Of a DNA stretch of 57,099 nucleotides, positions 8,604 to 16,971 are shown piece after piece. A model generated the notes under the pieces. The model had not been told where the DNA came from. It did not search any database and was given only the letters and a program-made list of their open reading frames with translations. Position 1 is the stretch's first letter. Each line of letters starts with the position of its first letter. This DNA comes from Mycobacterium sp. KBS0706 (GTDB taxonomy: Bacteria > Pseudomonadota > Alphaproteobacteria > DSM-16000 > Inquilinaceae): contig NZ_VCCH02000054.1 in the NCBI RefSeq assembly GCF_005938675.2, positions 1 to 57,099 on the forward strand. The letters are read 5' to 3'. The position numbers were made by a program, and so were the translations under genes.

Positions 8604-9666
8604 CGCCGAACAGCCGCACCACGCGCACGCCCAGCTCGCCCTCGATCCGCACGATCTCGCCGCGGCCGACGCGCCGCCCATTGGCGACGATGTCGACCGC
8701 CTCGCCCGGGTCGCGGCCGAGCGGGATGACCGCGCCGGGCGCCAGGCCCTGCACCGCGGCCAGCGGCAGCTCGCTGCGCCCCAGCTCGAACACCAGCGTC
8801 ACCGGAAGCTCGTCCAGCCGCTCCGCCGGCGGCACCGCGGCGCCGCTGTCGGGATCCGCCATCCATCCTCCTCCATCCTGCAGGGCCAGGGGCCGCCGCG
8901 GCCCCGCGACCGTGACCGTCGCGCGGTCGTGCTTCGCCGCATGCGACCAGCCCTCGCCATAGACCACCAGCGCTTCGCCGCGCGGGCAGGCGACATCGGC
9001 AAAGACGACGTCGCCGGGCTCGATCCCCTTGAGCTCGGCCAGGCTCAGCCGCACCGCGCCGACACGGATGGCCAGCGGCACCGGCAGGCCGGCGCAGGGC
9101 GCGGGCAGCGCCGGCGCGGCGTCGATCAGGCGGCGCAGGGCCGGCCGGGCGGCGGCATCGGCGGCGAGATGCAGCGCCGTCTCGGCGAACGCGTGGCGGA
9201 TGGCGACGGCACAGCGGAAGGCGGGCGCAATGGCCGGTGCTGCCGGGCCGACGCTCTCGATCGCGATCGCCACCCCGGCTGCCGCTTCCAGCGCCGGCAG
9301 CAAGTCCGACGCCACGGCCTCGATCAGCAGCGCCGCCAGCTCCGGCTCCAGCTCGGCGGCCGGCAGCCCGGCGGTGTCCGCCAGCGCCTGCTCGACCAGC
9401 AGCGCCGGCACCAGCAGCACCAGGCGTCCCGGGCCGAGACGGAGGGTGATGGCGACGCCGTCGGCGTCGGGCGGGGCCAGGGTCGGGGTGATGGCGAGCG
9501 GCGCCTCGATCTCCAGCCCGCCGATCCGGACCGTCACGGGCGCGCAGCGCCGGGCGATGGCATTGGCGTCGCCGGCCTGCTCGAAGGTCATTCGTGGCGG
9601 ATCGTAGGGGCGGGCGGCGGGATCGGAGGGATCCGCCGCGCGGATCCACGGCGCGGCGGCGGTCAT
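8596..9666 (-). CDS. sctQ: T3SS sorting-platform (C-ring) protein SctQ
   Basis: A 356-residue protein. The C-terminal 75 residues form a clear SPOA domain (ELPVTLVFELGRSELPLAAV ... GRGEIVRIEGELGVRV), and a weaker first SPOA-like region lies around residues 195-260. SctQ makes the cytoplasmic pods that load substrates and ATPase. Many sctQ genes also produce the C-terminal domain separately from an internal start; that cannot be judged here, though the linker around residues 265-285 would be the place to look. Start and stop both overlap neighbours (ATGA with sctO). Confidence 0.88.
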   Translation of the reverse strand: MTAAAPWIRAADPSDPAARPYDPPRMTFEQAGDANAIARRCAPVTVRIGGLEIEAPLAITPTLAPPDADGVAITLRLGPGRLVLLVPALLVEQALADTAGLPAAELEPELAALLIEAVASDLLPALEAAAGVAIAIESVGPAAPAIAPAFRCAVAIRHAFAETALHLAADAAARPALRRLIDAAPALPAPCAGLPVPLAIRVGAVRLSLAELKGIEPGDVVFADVACPRGEALVVYGEGWSHAAKHDRATVTVAGPRRPLALQDGGGWMADPDSGAAVPPAERLDELPVTLVFELGRSELPLAAVQGLAPGAVIPLGRDPGEAVDIVANGRRVGRGEIVRIEGELGVRVVRLFGDE

Positions 9667-10151
9667 GATCGGCCTCCCGGCGGGGTCAGGCTGGCCTCGT
9701 CCTCGGCGGCGACGTCGTCGCGGATCTCGGCGGCCTTGCGCCGGGCGGTGCCGCGGCGCTCGGCCAGCCGGTCCAGCCGGTCGGCATCCCGCCGCCGCTG
9801 CCGCCAGGCCTCGCGTGCCGTGGCGGTGTCGGCCTCGGCCCGGCTGGTCTCGGCCTGCCGCTCCCGCACCACGGCGGCCTGGTGCCGGGATCCGGCGGCG
9901 AGCTCCGACACCCGGTCGCCCAGCCGCTCCAGCGAATCGACCAGGACCGGCTTCTCCAGCGCCGCGGCGTAGAGCCGGGCCTCTTGAACGGTGCGCTGCT
10001 CCTCATAGGCGGCGCGGTCGGCCTCGGCCTGACGCTCCCGCGTCTCGGCGGCGGTCAGGGCGGTGCGCTCGCGGCCCAGGCTCTCGGCCGCCAACTTTTC
10101 CCGGTCATGTCGCAGCTTGCGCAGCTTGTCGAGGGCGTCCGGCTTCTTCAT
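9663..10151 (-). CDS. sctO: T3SS central stalk protein SctO
   Basis: A 162-residue, highly charged, almost entirely alpha-helical protein rich in Arg, Glu, Ala and Gln, expected to form a coiled-coil hairpin. SctO (YscO/FliJ family) inserts into the SctN hexamer like the gamma shaft of an ATPase and connects it to SctV. Sequence conservation in this family is poor; the call rests on size, coiled-coil composition and the position between sctN and sctQ, where all known systems carry it. Both ends overlap neighbours by 4 bases. Confidence 0.8.
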   Translation of the reverse strand: MKKPDALDKLRKLRHDREKLAAESLGRERTALTAAETRERQAEADRAAYEEQRTVQEARLYAAALEKPVLVDSLERLGDRVSELAAGSRHQAAVVRERQAETSRAEADTATAREAWRQRRRDADRLDRLAERRGTARRKAAEIRDDVAAEDEASLTPPGGRS

Positions 10152-11509
10152 CGGCTCAGCCGCTCCAGCTGCTCGCGGGTCTGGGCGAAGGGCGTCGCCT
10201 CCTCGAAATCCTGCTGCAGGAAGCGGCGGATGTCGCCGATCTTGGCCACCGCCTCGTCGGCCAGCGTGTCGGCGCCGGCCCGGTATTCGCCGACCTGCAG
10301 CAGCAGCTCGATATCGGCATGCTTGGCCATCAGCCGGCGCATCTGCACCGCGGCGCGGCGATGCCCGGTGTCGATCACCGCCTCCATCACCCGGCTGCGG
10401 CTGGCCAGCACGTCGATCGCCGGGAAATGCCCGGCGCTGGCCAGGGCCTGCGACAGCACGACGTGCCCGTCCAGCAGGCCGCGGGTCTCGTCGGCGATCG
10501 GGTCGGTCTCGGCGTCGCCCTCAACCAGCACGGTATAGAAGCCGGTGATCGACCCCGTCGCCGCCGGCCCGGCCCGCTCCAAGAGGCGCGGCAGCATGGC
10601 GAAGAAGGAGGGCGGGAAGCCGCGCCGGGTCGGCGGCTCGCCGGCGGCCAGGCCGATCTCGCGCACGGCGCGAGCGAATCGGGTGATGCTGTCCATCAGC
10701 AGGGCGACGCGCTTCCCCTGGTCGCGGAAATACTCGGCGATGGCGGTGGCGACGAAGGCGGCTTTCACGCGCTCGATCGCCGGCCGGTCGGAGGTGGCGG
10801 TGACGATCACCGCCCGGCGCAGCGCCTGCGGGCCGAGATGGCGGTCGATGAACTCGCGCACCTCGCGGCCGCGCTCGCCGATCAGGCCGATGACGATGGC
10901 GTCGGCGTCGGCGCCTTTGACGATCTGCGCCAGCAGCGAGGATTTGCCAGTGCCGGGCGACCCGTAGATGCCGATGCGCTGGCCCTCGCCGCAGGTCAGC
11001 AGCCCGTCGATCGCCCGGATGCCGAGCGGCATCGGCCGGCTGATCAGGGGGCGCAGCAGCGCCGGCGGCGCCTCGGCATGCAGCGGATAGGTGGTGGTGG
11101 TGTCGAGCGGCCCGCGCTCGGCGGTGTCGAGCGGCCGGCCCAGGCTGTCCAGCACCCGGCCCAGCAGGGCAGGGCCGACGCCGAGCCGCAGGGCGCGGCC
11201 GGTCGGGATCGCCTCGGTCCGGGTCGACAGGCCCTGCAGGCTGCCGATCGGCGTCAGCACCGCGGCGCCGTCGACCAGCCCGACCACCTCGGCCAGGATG
11301 CTGTGGCCGGTCTGCGGGTCGCGCAGCTCGCAGATCTCGCCGAGCCGGGCGTCGTTGATCTCGGCATGGACGGTGACGCCGATCGCCTTCACCACCCGGC
11401 CTTTGACCGGACGCGGATCGGCCTCCTCCAGCCGCCGGCGCAGCGCCTGCAGCGGGTCGGCCCGCAGCTGCAGGCCGGGCACGGGCCGGGGCAGGGCGTC
11501 CGGGCTCAC
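10148..11509 (-). CDS. sctN: T3SS ATPase SctN
   Basis: A 453-residue hexameric ATPase that unfolds and strips substrates from chaperones. The Walker A motif GSPGTGKSS is at residues 183-191; Walker B lies in RVALLMDSITR, and the family signature around GGFP-type loops reads TRRGFPPSFFAMLPRLLERAG. Closest in type to RhcN of rhizobia by gene order. The start is GTG at 11509, which overlaps the sctL stop as GTGA; a 180-codon in-frame extension upstream lies over sctL and is rejected. Confidence 0.95.
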   Translation of the reverse strand: MSPDALPRPVPGLQLRADPLQALRRRLEEADPRPVKGRVVKAIGVTVHAEINDARLGEICELRDPQTGHSILAEVVGLVDGAAVLTPIGSLQGLSTRTEAIPTGRALRLGVGPALLGRVLDSLGRPLDTAERGPLDTTTTYPLHAEAPPALLRPLISRPMPLGIRAIDGLLTCGEGQRIGIYGSPGTGKSSLLAQIVKGADADAIVIGLIGERGREVREFIDRHLGPQALRRAVIVTATSDRPAIERVKAAFVATAIAEYFRDQGKRVALLMDSITRFARAVREIGLAAGEPPTRRGFPPSFFAMLPRLLERAGPAATGSITGFYTVLVEGDAETDPIADETRGLLDGHVVLSQALASAGHFPAIDVLASRSRVMEAVIDTGHRRAAVQMRRLMAKHADIELLLQVGEYRAGADTLADEAVAKIGDIRRFLQQDFEEATPFAQTREQLERLSR

Positions 11510-12111
11510 GGCGCCGTCTCGCCCGGGCGGGTGCGGCGCAGCGCGTCGCGCAGGGCGCGCAGCTGGGCGTCGATGCCAAGCTCGACATGGCCGTATTTGG
11601 TCACCATCACGCAGGTGTCGGCGGCCAGGCCGGGGTCGGATTCGACCGTCACCCGGCGGCCGATATCGGCCAGCGCCGGGTCCGCCAGCCGGCCGCGCAG
11701 CGCCTCGACCATGTCCGGCGCCACCCGCAGCGTCGCCGCATGGTCCAGCCGGGACTGGCGCAGCGCGTGGTCGACCGCCTGCAGCAGCAGCTCGCGCCGG
11801 TCGAAGCGGCCGAGGATGCGCTCGATCGTCTCCTGCACCAGGTCGGCCAGGGTCTGGTCCAGCCCGGCGAGGTATCGGTCGATCTGCAGCCCGGTCGCGG
11901 CCACCAGCGCCGCGGCCTCCTCGCGGGCGGCGGCCAGCCCCTCGGCGTGGCCGCGCTCGCGCCCGGCGGTGAAGGCGGCGTCGGCCTCGGCCCGCAGGTG
12001 GTCGGCATGGGCCTCGGCCTCGGCCAAATAGCGCCGCGCATCCCGCCACTGGCCGAGCGCCTCGGCCTTCAAGACCGGGCCGCCGCGGCGGAAGGCCGGG
12101 GCCTCAGCCAT
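11506..12111 (-). CDS. sctL: T3SS stator/ATPase regulator SctL
   Basis: A 201-residue HrpE/YscL-family protein (NolV position in rhizobia). Residues about 25-110 form a charged, alanine-rich helix and the C-terminal half (KYGHVELGIDAQLRALRDAL at the end) resembles the globular domain that binds SctN. SctL connects the ATPase to the SctQ pods. ATG at 12111 is chosen; the frame is open 10 codons further upstream inside sctK. It overlaps sctK by 8 bases. Confidence 0.85.
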   Translation of the reverse strand: MAEAPAFRRGGPVLKAEALGQWRDARRYLAEAEAHADHLRAEADAAFTAGRERGHAEGLAAAREEAAALVAATGLQIDRYLAGLDQTLADLVQETIERILGRFDRRELLLQAVDHALRQSRLDHAATLRVAPDMVEALRGRLADPALADIGRRVTVESDPGLAADTCVMVTKYGHVELGIDAQLRALRDALRRTRPGETAP

Positions 12112-12733
12112 GGGGCGCCACCGCCCGGGACGCGGCCGCAAACAGGGCGGCGGCGCGGGGCCGCTCGGCCGGCGGCAGTCCGCCCTCGGGCCAGCGCTCC
12201 GGCGCCAGCCGCAGGCGCAGCCTTTCGCCGACCGCCGGACCCGCCTCGCCGCACCAGGCCGCGAGGCACAGCAGGCCGGCGCGGTCGATCGCGTCCTCGA
12301 CCGGCACCGCGTCCAGCCTGGCCAGCACCGGGGCCGGGCCCTTATGGCCGAGGCCGAAGGCGTAGGCGTCGGCCCCGATCAGGCCGGTGACGCGGCGGAT
12401 CTCGGCGCCGAGCACGATGGTGCGCAGCCGCGCCGCCAGCGCCGCAGCGCCGGCATGGCAGACGGCGCGGTCGAGATCGGCCGCCGCCAGGCCGGCCGCG
12501 CGGGCGACATCGCCCTGCCAGGCTGCCGCGTCGCAGGGCGCGAGGTCGAGGCGCCGGCGCAGCAGCTCCGACAGGCGGGGCCGGAGCCGCGGCGTGTCGA
12601 GCAATAGCCCTGCCGCCGCCTCGGCCAGGCCCGGGAAGGCCCGGCCGAGCTGCGCCGGATGGGGGCGCAGCGCCACCGCCCGGTCGAAGCGCCGGAGGGC
12701 CAGCCGGTCCGCGATCTCCGGAGGCATGGTCAT
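12104..12733 (-). CDS. sctK: T3SS accessory cytoplasmic protein SctK
   Basis: A 209-residue alanine/arginine-rich soluble protein lying between sctJ and sctL, the position of SctK (YscK; NolU in rhizobia), the piece that joins the sorting-platform pods to the ring. The sequence itself is poorly conserved; GLIGADAYAFGLGHKGP (about residues 117-133) is the most distinctive stretch. The start is ATG at 12733, coupled to the sctJ stop by an ATGA-like overlap; a second ATG follows two codons later. The call leans on order and size. Confidence 0.75.
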   Translation of the reverse strand: MTMPPEIADRLALRRFDRAVALRPHPAQLGRAFPGLAEAAAGLLLDTPRLRPRLSELLRRRLDLAPCDAAAWQGDVARAAGLAAADLDRAVCHAGAAALAARLRTIVLGAEIRRVTGLIGADAYAFGLGHKGPAPVLARLDAVPVEDAIDRAGLLCLAAWCGEAGPAVGERLRLRLAPERWPEGGLPPAERPRAAALFAAASRAVAPHG

Positions 12734-13488
12734 TCAGCCGCTTGCGGGGCGGCGCCGCGGCGCCAGATCCTCCAACCGACGGTGCCGCCGACGGCCACCA
12801 CCGCGATGGCGACCAGGGCCAGCAGCCCCTGCAGCCAGGGCGCGCTGGAGCGGTGCACCCAGAAGCCGGCGACATTGGTCAGGGGGTCGGTGATCGGCGG
12901 CATCGCCGCCTCCGGATCGGTCGGCAGGAACACCACCGAGACGTTCTCGTACAGCAGGCCCTTGATGCCGTTCGCCACCAGCATCTTGATCTCGGGCGTC
13001 AGCTTCGACAGGTCGACATCGGCGCGGTGGCGGATGACCACCGAGGCGGAGGAGGGGCTGGACGCCGTCTTCAGCCCCTCGTTGTCCGGCAGCACGACAT
13101 GGACGCGGGCGGAATAGACCCCGTCGATCTCCGAGATCGTGCTCGACAGCTCCTGGCTCAGCGCATAGATCAGCCGCGCCTGCTCCTCCACCGGCGACGA
13201 GACCAGGCCCTCGCCCTTGAACAGGTCGGGGATCTTGGCATAGCGCTCGCGCGGGTAGCCATTGCGGCGCAACACGTCGACGGCGTCGGCGAAGCGATCC
13301 TCCTCGACCGAGACGACCAGGCCGCGGTCCTTGATCACCTCGCGCTCGGCCGGGATGCCCTGGTGCAGCAGGATCGCGACCATCTCGTTGGCCTCGCGCT
13401 CCTCGAGGCCGCTGTAGAGTTCGACCTTGCAGGCGGCGAGCAGCAGCAGCGCGGCCAAAGCGAGGGGCTTGACCCAGGGGTTGAGCAA
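12730..13488 (-). CDS. sctJ: T3SS inner ring lipoprotein SctJ
   Basis: A 252-residue YscJ/FliF-family lipoprotein (NolT in rhizobia). A signal peptide ends in the lipobox LLAAC (about residues 16-20), followed by two ring-building domains (about 22-75 and 100-185, with SSTISEIDGVYSARVHVVLP) and a C-terminal membrane segment (about 217-240). It forms the inner-membrane ring with SctD. The start codon appears to be TTG at 13488; no ATG is available before the signal sequence. Confidence 0.93.
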   Translation of the reverse strand: MLNPWVKPLALAALLLLAACKVELYSGLEEREANEMVAILLHQGIPAEREVIKDRGLVVSVEEDRFADAVDVLRRNGYPRERYAKIPDLFKGEGLVSSPVEEQARLIYALSQELSSTISEIDGVYSARVHVVLPDNEGLKTASSPSSASVVIRHRADVDLSKLTPEIKMLVANGIKGLLYENVSVVFLPTDPEAAMPPITDPLTNVAGFWVHRSSAPWLQGLLALVAIAVVAVGGTVGWRIWRRGAAPQAAE

Positions 13489-13542
13489 TTCCGGTCGACC
13501 TTTCTGAGATCCTGTCGAAACCCGCTGGGGCGGCCGGCGCGG

Positions 13543-14064
13543 CTATCCGCGCAGCAGGGTTTCCGGAACGTTGCCGAGCTGCTTGGAGGCGGTGGTGACC
13601 AGCGTGGTCCGCAGCACGCCGTTGTTGAACTCCCGCGTCGCCTGCCGCATCTCGCGCATCTCCGCCCGGAAGTCGGTCTCCGCGCCCTGCTGCGCCGGCC
13701 GTGCCGAGGCGGGCCCCGGCTGCACGCCCGGCTTGGCCGTCCCCGGAATCGTCGCCGATGCCGATGCCTGCATCGTCGTGGCGGGCCGCGGCTCGGTGAG
13801 CCTGGTGCCTAGGGACGTCGTGTCCTTGTGGAACTGCTGCAGCGAGTTGAGCAGCTGGTCGCCCATCGCCGCCGGATTCGCCAGCAGCCGGGCCTTCAGG
13901 CTCGGCGCGTAGTCGGCGACCGATTTGTGCGCCTGCTGCAGCGGCAGGGCGTAGTCGAAGACATTGGCCGCCTTCTGATCCAGCGGCAGGGCGACGGGCG
14001 TGAGCGCGGCCTTGGGTTCGATCAGCGCCGGCGCCTGCAGAACGGAGGGCGAGATGACAACCAT
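13543..14064 (-). CDS. sctI: Candidate T3SS inner rod protein SctI (NolB position)
   Basis: A 173-residue soluble protein with a Pro/Ala/Thr-rich middle (about 90-125) and an amphipathic C-terminal helix (REFNNGVLRTTLVTTASKQL) of the type by which rod and needle subunits polymerise. It lies between the secretin N-domain gene and sctJ, exactly where rhizobia carry nolB, which corresponds to SctI. The N-terminal part (residues 1-80) is longer than in most rod proteins. Sequence alone would not identify it; the call is from position and the C-terminal helix. Confidence 0.6.
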   Translation of the reverse strand: MVVISPSVLQAPALIEPKAALTPVALPLDQKAANVFDYALPLQQAHKSVADYAPSLKARLLANPAAMGDQLLNSLQQFHKDTTSLGTRLTEPRPATTMQASASATIPGTAKPGVQPGPASARPAQQGAETDFRAEMREMRQATREFNNGVLRTTLVTTASKQLGNVPETLLRG

Positions 14065-14121
14065 GGGATCAGCCTCGGCTCATGGAACGGGTCTGGGCTA
14101 GGGGACTGCGTGGCGGCCGGC

Positions 14122-14841
14122 TCATGATCCGGGCTTTCCGGTGCGGCCGCGCACGATCGTGGTCTGGAACTGATAGGCCTGCTGCAGCGCCTGCATGGTC
14201 TCCTTGACCAGGGCGACGTAGCGGGGCGGCCCCGACACCAGCGCGACATTGGCGCTGGCCAAAGGCCGCGGCGGGAAGCGGGGGTCGTCGAGCTGCAGGC
14301 TGGCCAGCGACGCCTGCAGCTCCTCGAATCGGATCGCGCCGAGGGGCAGCATCTCCGACACCGCCTCCTCGACCGTGGTCACATACAGCACTTGGCCGTC
14401 ATAATACCATTGCAGGCCGAAGCTGGCGGCGAGCTGGTCGAGCAGCTTCTGCGGCGTCAGCTCCGGCAGCCGGCCGCGCACCCGGCCGGAGACCTTGTCG
14501 CTAACCTTGACCGGGATATCGAGGTTGCTGCCGAAGGCCCCCAGCACGTCGCGCACATCCTGATCCAGGACGACATAGGGGTAAGGCTTGTCGGGCCAGG
14601 GCAGGGTGCGACGGCCCTGGGTGGCGGCGAGATCGGCCGGAAGCGGCGTCGCGGCAACGGGCGGGGCCGGGGCGGCGGGCACCGTCACGATGGCCGGAGG
14701 GGCGGCCTGCTGCTGCGCCGCCACCGGTCCGGCCGAAAGCGTGATCAGAATGGCGGATGCGAGCATGGCAGGACGTCGCCGAAACTTGTCGGACAATACT
14801 CCTGACAGCCCTGTGGTCCTGATCGCCATCCACACCCGCAT
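14122..14841 (-). CDS. sctC1: Split T3SS secretin, N0/N1 part (RhcC1/NolW-like)
   Basis: A 239-residue exported protein. After an arginine-containing n-region and a hydrophobic stretch (about 26-42, ending VAAQ) comes a Pro/Ala linker, then a T3SS secretin N0-like domain (about 85-155: PYPYVVLDQDVRDVLGAFG ... LLDQLAASFGLQWYYDGQVL) and an N1-like domain (about 160-225: FEELQASL ... VSGPPRYVALVKETMQAL). The protein stops there: no channel-forming secretin domain follows. Rhizobial T3SS likewise split the secretin into RhcC1 and RhcC2. The start ATG at 14841 is preferred because it leaves the positively charged n-region intact; ATGs at 14829 and 14766 are alternatives. First gene of the minus-strand operon. 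Confidence 0.83.
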   Translation of the reverse strand: MRVWMAIRTTGLSGVLSDKFRRRPAMLASAILITLSAGPVAAQQQAAPPAIVTVPAAPAPPVAATPLPADLAATQGRRTLPWPDKPYPYVVLDQDVRDVLGAFGSNLDIPVKVSDKVSGRVRGRLPELTPQKLLDQLAASFGLQWYYDGQVLYVTTVEEAVSEMLPLGAIRFEELQASLASLQLDDPRFPPRPLASANVALVSGPPRYVALVKETMQALQQAYQFQTTIVRGRTGKPGS

Positions 14842-15308
14842 CAAGACATCCCGCCGATAAGCTCGCGACTGTCGACCCGCCTGGTCTTTATAACGCCGCA
14901 TAGCCGGAGGTGCAAAAGCCAATCCAAACACCCGGCTCGCTTGAAACGGCCAGCGGATCGCCCAGACGTCGGGCAGACCTAAACGCTTAGACCGCCAGCA
15001 GGGTTCCAGGGTTTTTGTTAAAGTTCTGTTGAACAGGCCGGTAGTTGAAATCTGAATGCACTGAGACATTGAAGTGCTTGACCTGACGGCGGTTTGCCGC
15101 ATAGTCGAGTAGTAGTTTTGAGGGGTGGGCAGGCCTTGGTGTCGAACCGACGTTCCGGTCGAGTTGGCCAAGGTGGTGGGTCTAGGATTGTTTGGCCCAG
15201 ACGCTGGCGAATGATTCGGCGAATCGGTGTGTCAGACCAGGGCTTCGGACCTGCATTCCACTGTGTTTGGTGTTGTAACTCTCAGAATCGCACTAGGAGG
15301 AATGGGTT
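14842..15308. promoter_or_regulatory. Divergent T3SS control region
   Basis: This 467-bp gap separates the two T3SS operons and must hold both promoters. On the plus strand TTGACC (15078-15083) is followed after 16 bases by CATAGT (15100-15105), a plausible sigma70-type pair with a weak -10. Immediately before the -35 lies a 20-bp dyad, GCACT-N10-AGTGC (15058-15077). A GTTC-TGTT-GAAC dyad is near 15024-15035. No convincing rhizobial tts box or HrpL box was found on either strand, and no gene. Confidence 0.4.
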
Positions 15309-15476
15309 ATGGCTTCGACTTCCGGCAACGGCAACGTCTCCGATATCCAGCAGGAGATGGCCAAGATCCGCGAGCAGAACAAGCAGGACACGATCGACAC
15401 CGCTCGGGAAACCCAGAAGAACCAGCAGTTGGACAAGTGGGCCCAGGCGCTGTCGGACGCGGCCCGCAAGGGCTGA
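15309..15476 (+). CDS. 55-aa helical protein, candidate T3SS needle subunit SctF
   Basis: A 55-residue hydrophilic protein heading the plus-strand T3SS operon. It has a Ser/Gly/Asn-rich start (1-10) and then one or two amphipathic helices rich in Gln, Glu, Lys and Asp, ending KWAQALSDAARKG. AGGAGG lies 8 bases before the ATG, one of the strongest ribosome sites in the window, suggesting high expression as expected for a needle subunit. Rhizobial needle proteins are also short and divergent. No cysteines, signal or membrane segment. Another ATG at 15302 in a different frame lacks a coherent product. An alternative is a small chaperone or export cue. Confidence 0.5.
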   Translation: MASTSGNGNVSDIQQEMAKIREQNKQDTIDTARETQKNQQLDKWAQALSDAARKG

Positions 15477-15587
15477 GCCCGGATCTCGTTCCGGTTCCTG
15501 AGCTTTATCGCTGTCAGTATGGCGAGCGCGGTCGGCCCCGGCCGCGCTCGCTTTCGCCACTGATCGAGGCGCCTCGTGGGGTGGGCC

Positions 15588-16574
15588 ATGCTCTCGAAAT
15601 TCAAGGCGTTCCTGTCTGACAGCCCCCTCCAGGGGCAGATCCAGCGATTCTTCCCACAGCCGCACTCGGTCACGCTGTTCGTGCTCGAAGGGCCGAATGC
15701 CGGCACCGTCCAGAAGCTGGCGCCCGCCGCCTACCGGGTCGGCAGCGGCCTCGATTCCGACATCGTCCTGGCCGACGAGACCCTGGCCCCGGTCCATGCC
15801 CTGATCGACATCGCCCGCCATCGTGTGCGGGTGGAGCCCCTGGCCGGCGCCGTTTGCGTGCCGGGCCGGGCCGGGACGACCGAACCCGGCGGGGCCCTGA
15901 CCCTGCCGCTGCCGGCCGAACTGACGCTGGGATCCTCGCGCATCGTGCTGCGCAGCCCGGTCGAGGCGTCCGCCGGCGGTCCGCATCTTCGCGCCGTCAC
16001 CGTGACCATCGCGCTGCTGGTGATCCTCGGCGGCCTGTCCGGGATCGCCCTGTCGTCTGGTGGATCGGGCGGCGGCTCCGACACGCCGGCGGCCGGCCAG
16101 GCCGCGGCGCCCGAGGCCGGCAAGCCGGTGCAGACCGCCGCGCTGGCGCCGGTCGTGCCGCGGCAGCAGACTCCGCAGGAGGCGCTGCAGGACCGCATCG
16201 ACGCGGCGCAGCTCCAGGGGGTGACCCTCTCGGCCAAGGGCAGCCGCATCGTCGCCTCGGGCCGGCTGTCGCCGGACGACATGGCGAAGTGGCGCGAGAT
16301 CCAGGCCTGGTTCGACCGCACCTTCGCCTCCTCGGCCCTGCTGTCGTCGGAGGTTGCGACCGGGGCGGGCAGCGGTGCGCCGGAGCTCGTGATCCAGGCG
16401 GTCTGGACCGGCGACAACCCCTATCTGATCACCCACACCGGCTCGAAATACTTCGAAGGCGCGGATCTCGGCGGGGGCTGGTCGGTCGACAGGATCCGGG
16501 CCGACGCCGTCACCCTGCGCAGCCGGGCCGGGCAGACCTTCGTGATGGTCCTGGCCGACCCCGGCAAGCCATAG
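15588..16574 (+). CDS. sctD: T3SS inner ring protein SctD (FHA domain)
   Basis: A 328-residue protein with the SctD layout: cytoplasmic FHA-like domain (about 27-120, with VGSGLDSDIVLAD and TLAPVHALI), a single membrane helix (about 136-158), a Gly/Pro/Ala linker and a periplasmic part with a BON-like domain (about 205-265). SctD and SctJ make the inner-membrane rings, and the FHA domain docks the sorting platform. The periplasmic region is short compared with YscD, which may matter for how it meets the unusual outer-membrane ring. ATG at 15588 is chosen over a GTG at 15576. Confidence 0.85.
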   Translation: MLSKFKAFLSDSPLQGQIQRFFPQPHSVTLFVLEGPNAGTVQKLAPAAYRVGSGLDSDIVLADETLAPVHALIDIARHRVRVEPLAGAVCVPGRAGTTEPGGALTLPLPAELTLGSSRIVLRSPVEASAGGPHLRAVTVTIALLVILGGLSGIALSSGGSGGGSDTPAAGQAAAPEAGKPVQTAALAPVVPRQQTPQEALQDRIDAAQLQGVTLSAKGSRIVASGRLSPDDMAKWREIQAWFDRTFASSALLSSEVATGAGSGAPELVIQAVWTGDNPYLITHTGSKYFEGADLGGGWSVDRIRADAVTLRSRAGQTFVMVLADPGKP

Positions 16575-16599
16575 GGACGCCGGGGAAGGGGGAATCGAG

Positions 16600-16971
16600 A
16601 TGACGACGATCCAGCCACGCACCGAGCCGCTCGACGGTGTCCGGCCCGGCCAGCAGCCGGACGGCATCGCCGGGCGCCCGGTCACCGCCGCCGGCGCGCC
16701 GGTGCAGCGCCGGGCCGGGTCGGTGCGCGGCCGGCGCGACAAGGCCTCGCGGCTGCGCGAAGAGCTGCTGGACTATATCCGCCCCGCCACGGCCGGAACG
16801 ATCCATGCCACCCCCGGCGGCCAGGCCGAGACCCTGGCCGACATCCTGGACCTGCTGCAGGCGGAGGCGCCGGATGATCGGCTGGCCCGCTGGGGCAGCG
16901 CCGTGCTGCTGCAGGAGCTGCGCAAGCACGACCTGCTGCGCGCCCGGCTGAACGACCTGATCGGCGGATGA
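16600..16971 (+). CDS. Uncharacterised T3SS-operon protein
   Basis: A 123-residue soluble protein: a disordered Pro/Gly/Arg-rich N-terminal third (1-48) and a helical remainder (about 49-123, with RLREELLDYI and LLQELRKHDLLRARLNDLI). It lies between sctD and a TPR protein and its TGA overlaps the next start. By place it could be a needle-chaperone partner (SctE-like) or a small regulator of the gatekeeper type, but no motif proves either. GGAATCGAG precedes the ATG as a weak ribosome site. Confidence 0.7.
   Translation: MTTIQPRTEPLDGVRPGQQPDGIAGRPVTAAGAPVQRRAGSVRGRRDKASRLREELLDYIRPATAGTIHATPGGQAETLADILDLLQAEAPDDRLARWGSAVLLQELRKHDLLRARLNDLIGG

Noticed and set aside
5830..9666. Flagellar export operon (fliP-fliQ-fliR-flhB) as the identity of this stretch
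   Set aside because: The neighbours (lipoprotein SctJ, FHA-type SctD, secretin parts, sctK/L/O) are non-flagellar and no hook, rod or flagellin genes are present.
9665..12031. A 788-codon plus-strand open frame opposite sctQ-sctN-sctL
   Set aside because: It is antisense to clear T3SS genes and its product is an Arg/Pro/Ala/Gln-rich string without domains; GC-rich DNA leaves such frames open by chance.
14842..15308. A rhizobial tts box or HrpL box in the T3SS control region
   Set aside because: No segment fits either consensus; a GGTTCC near 15002 reads as GGAACC on the minus strand but lacks CCAC at the right distance.
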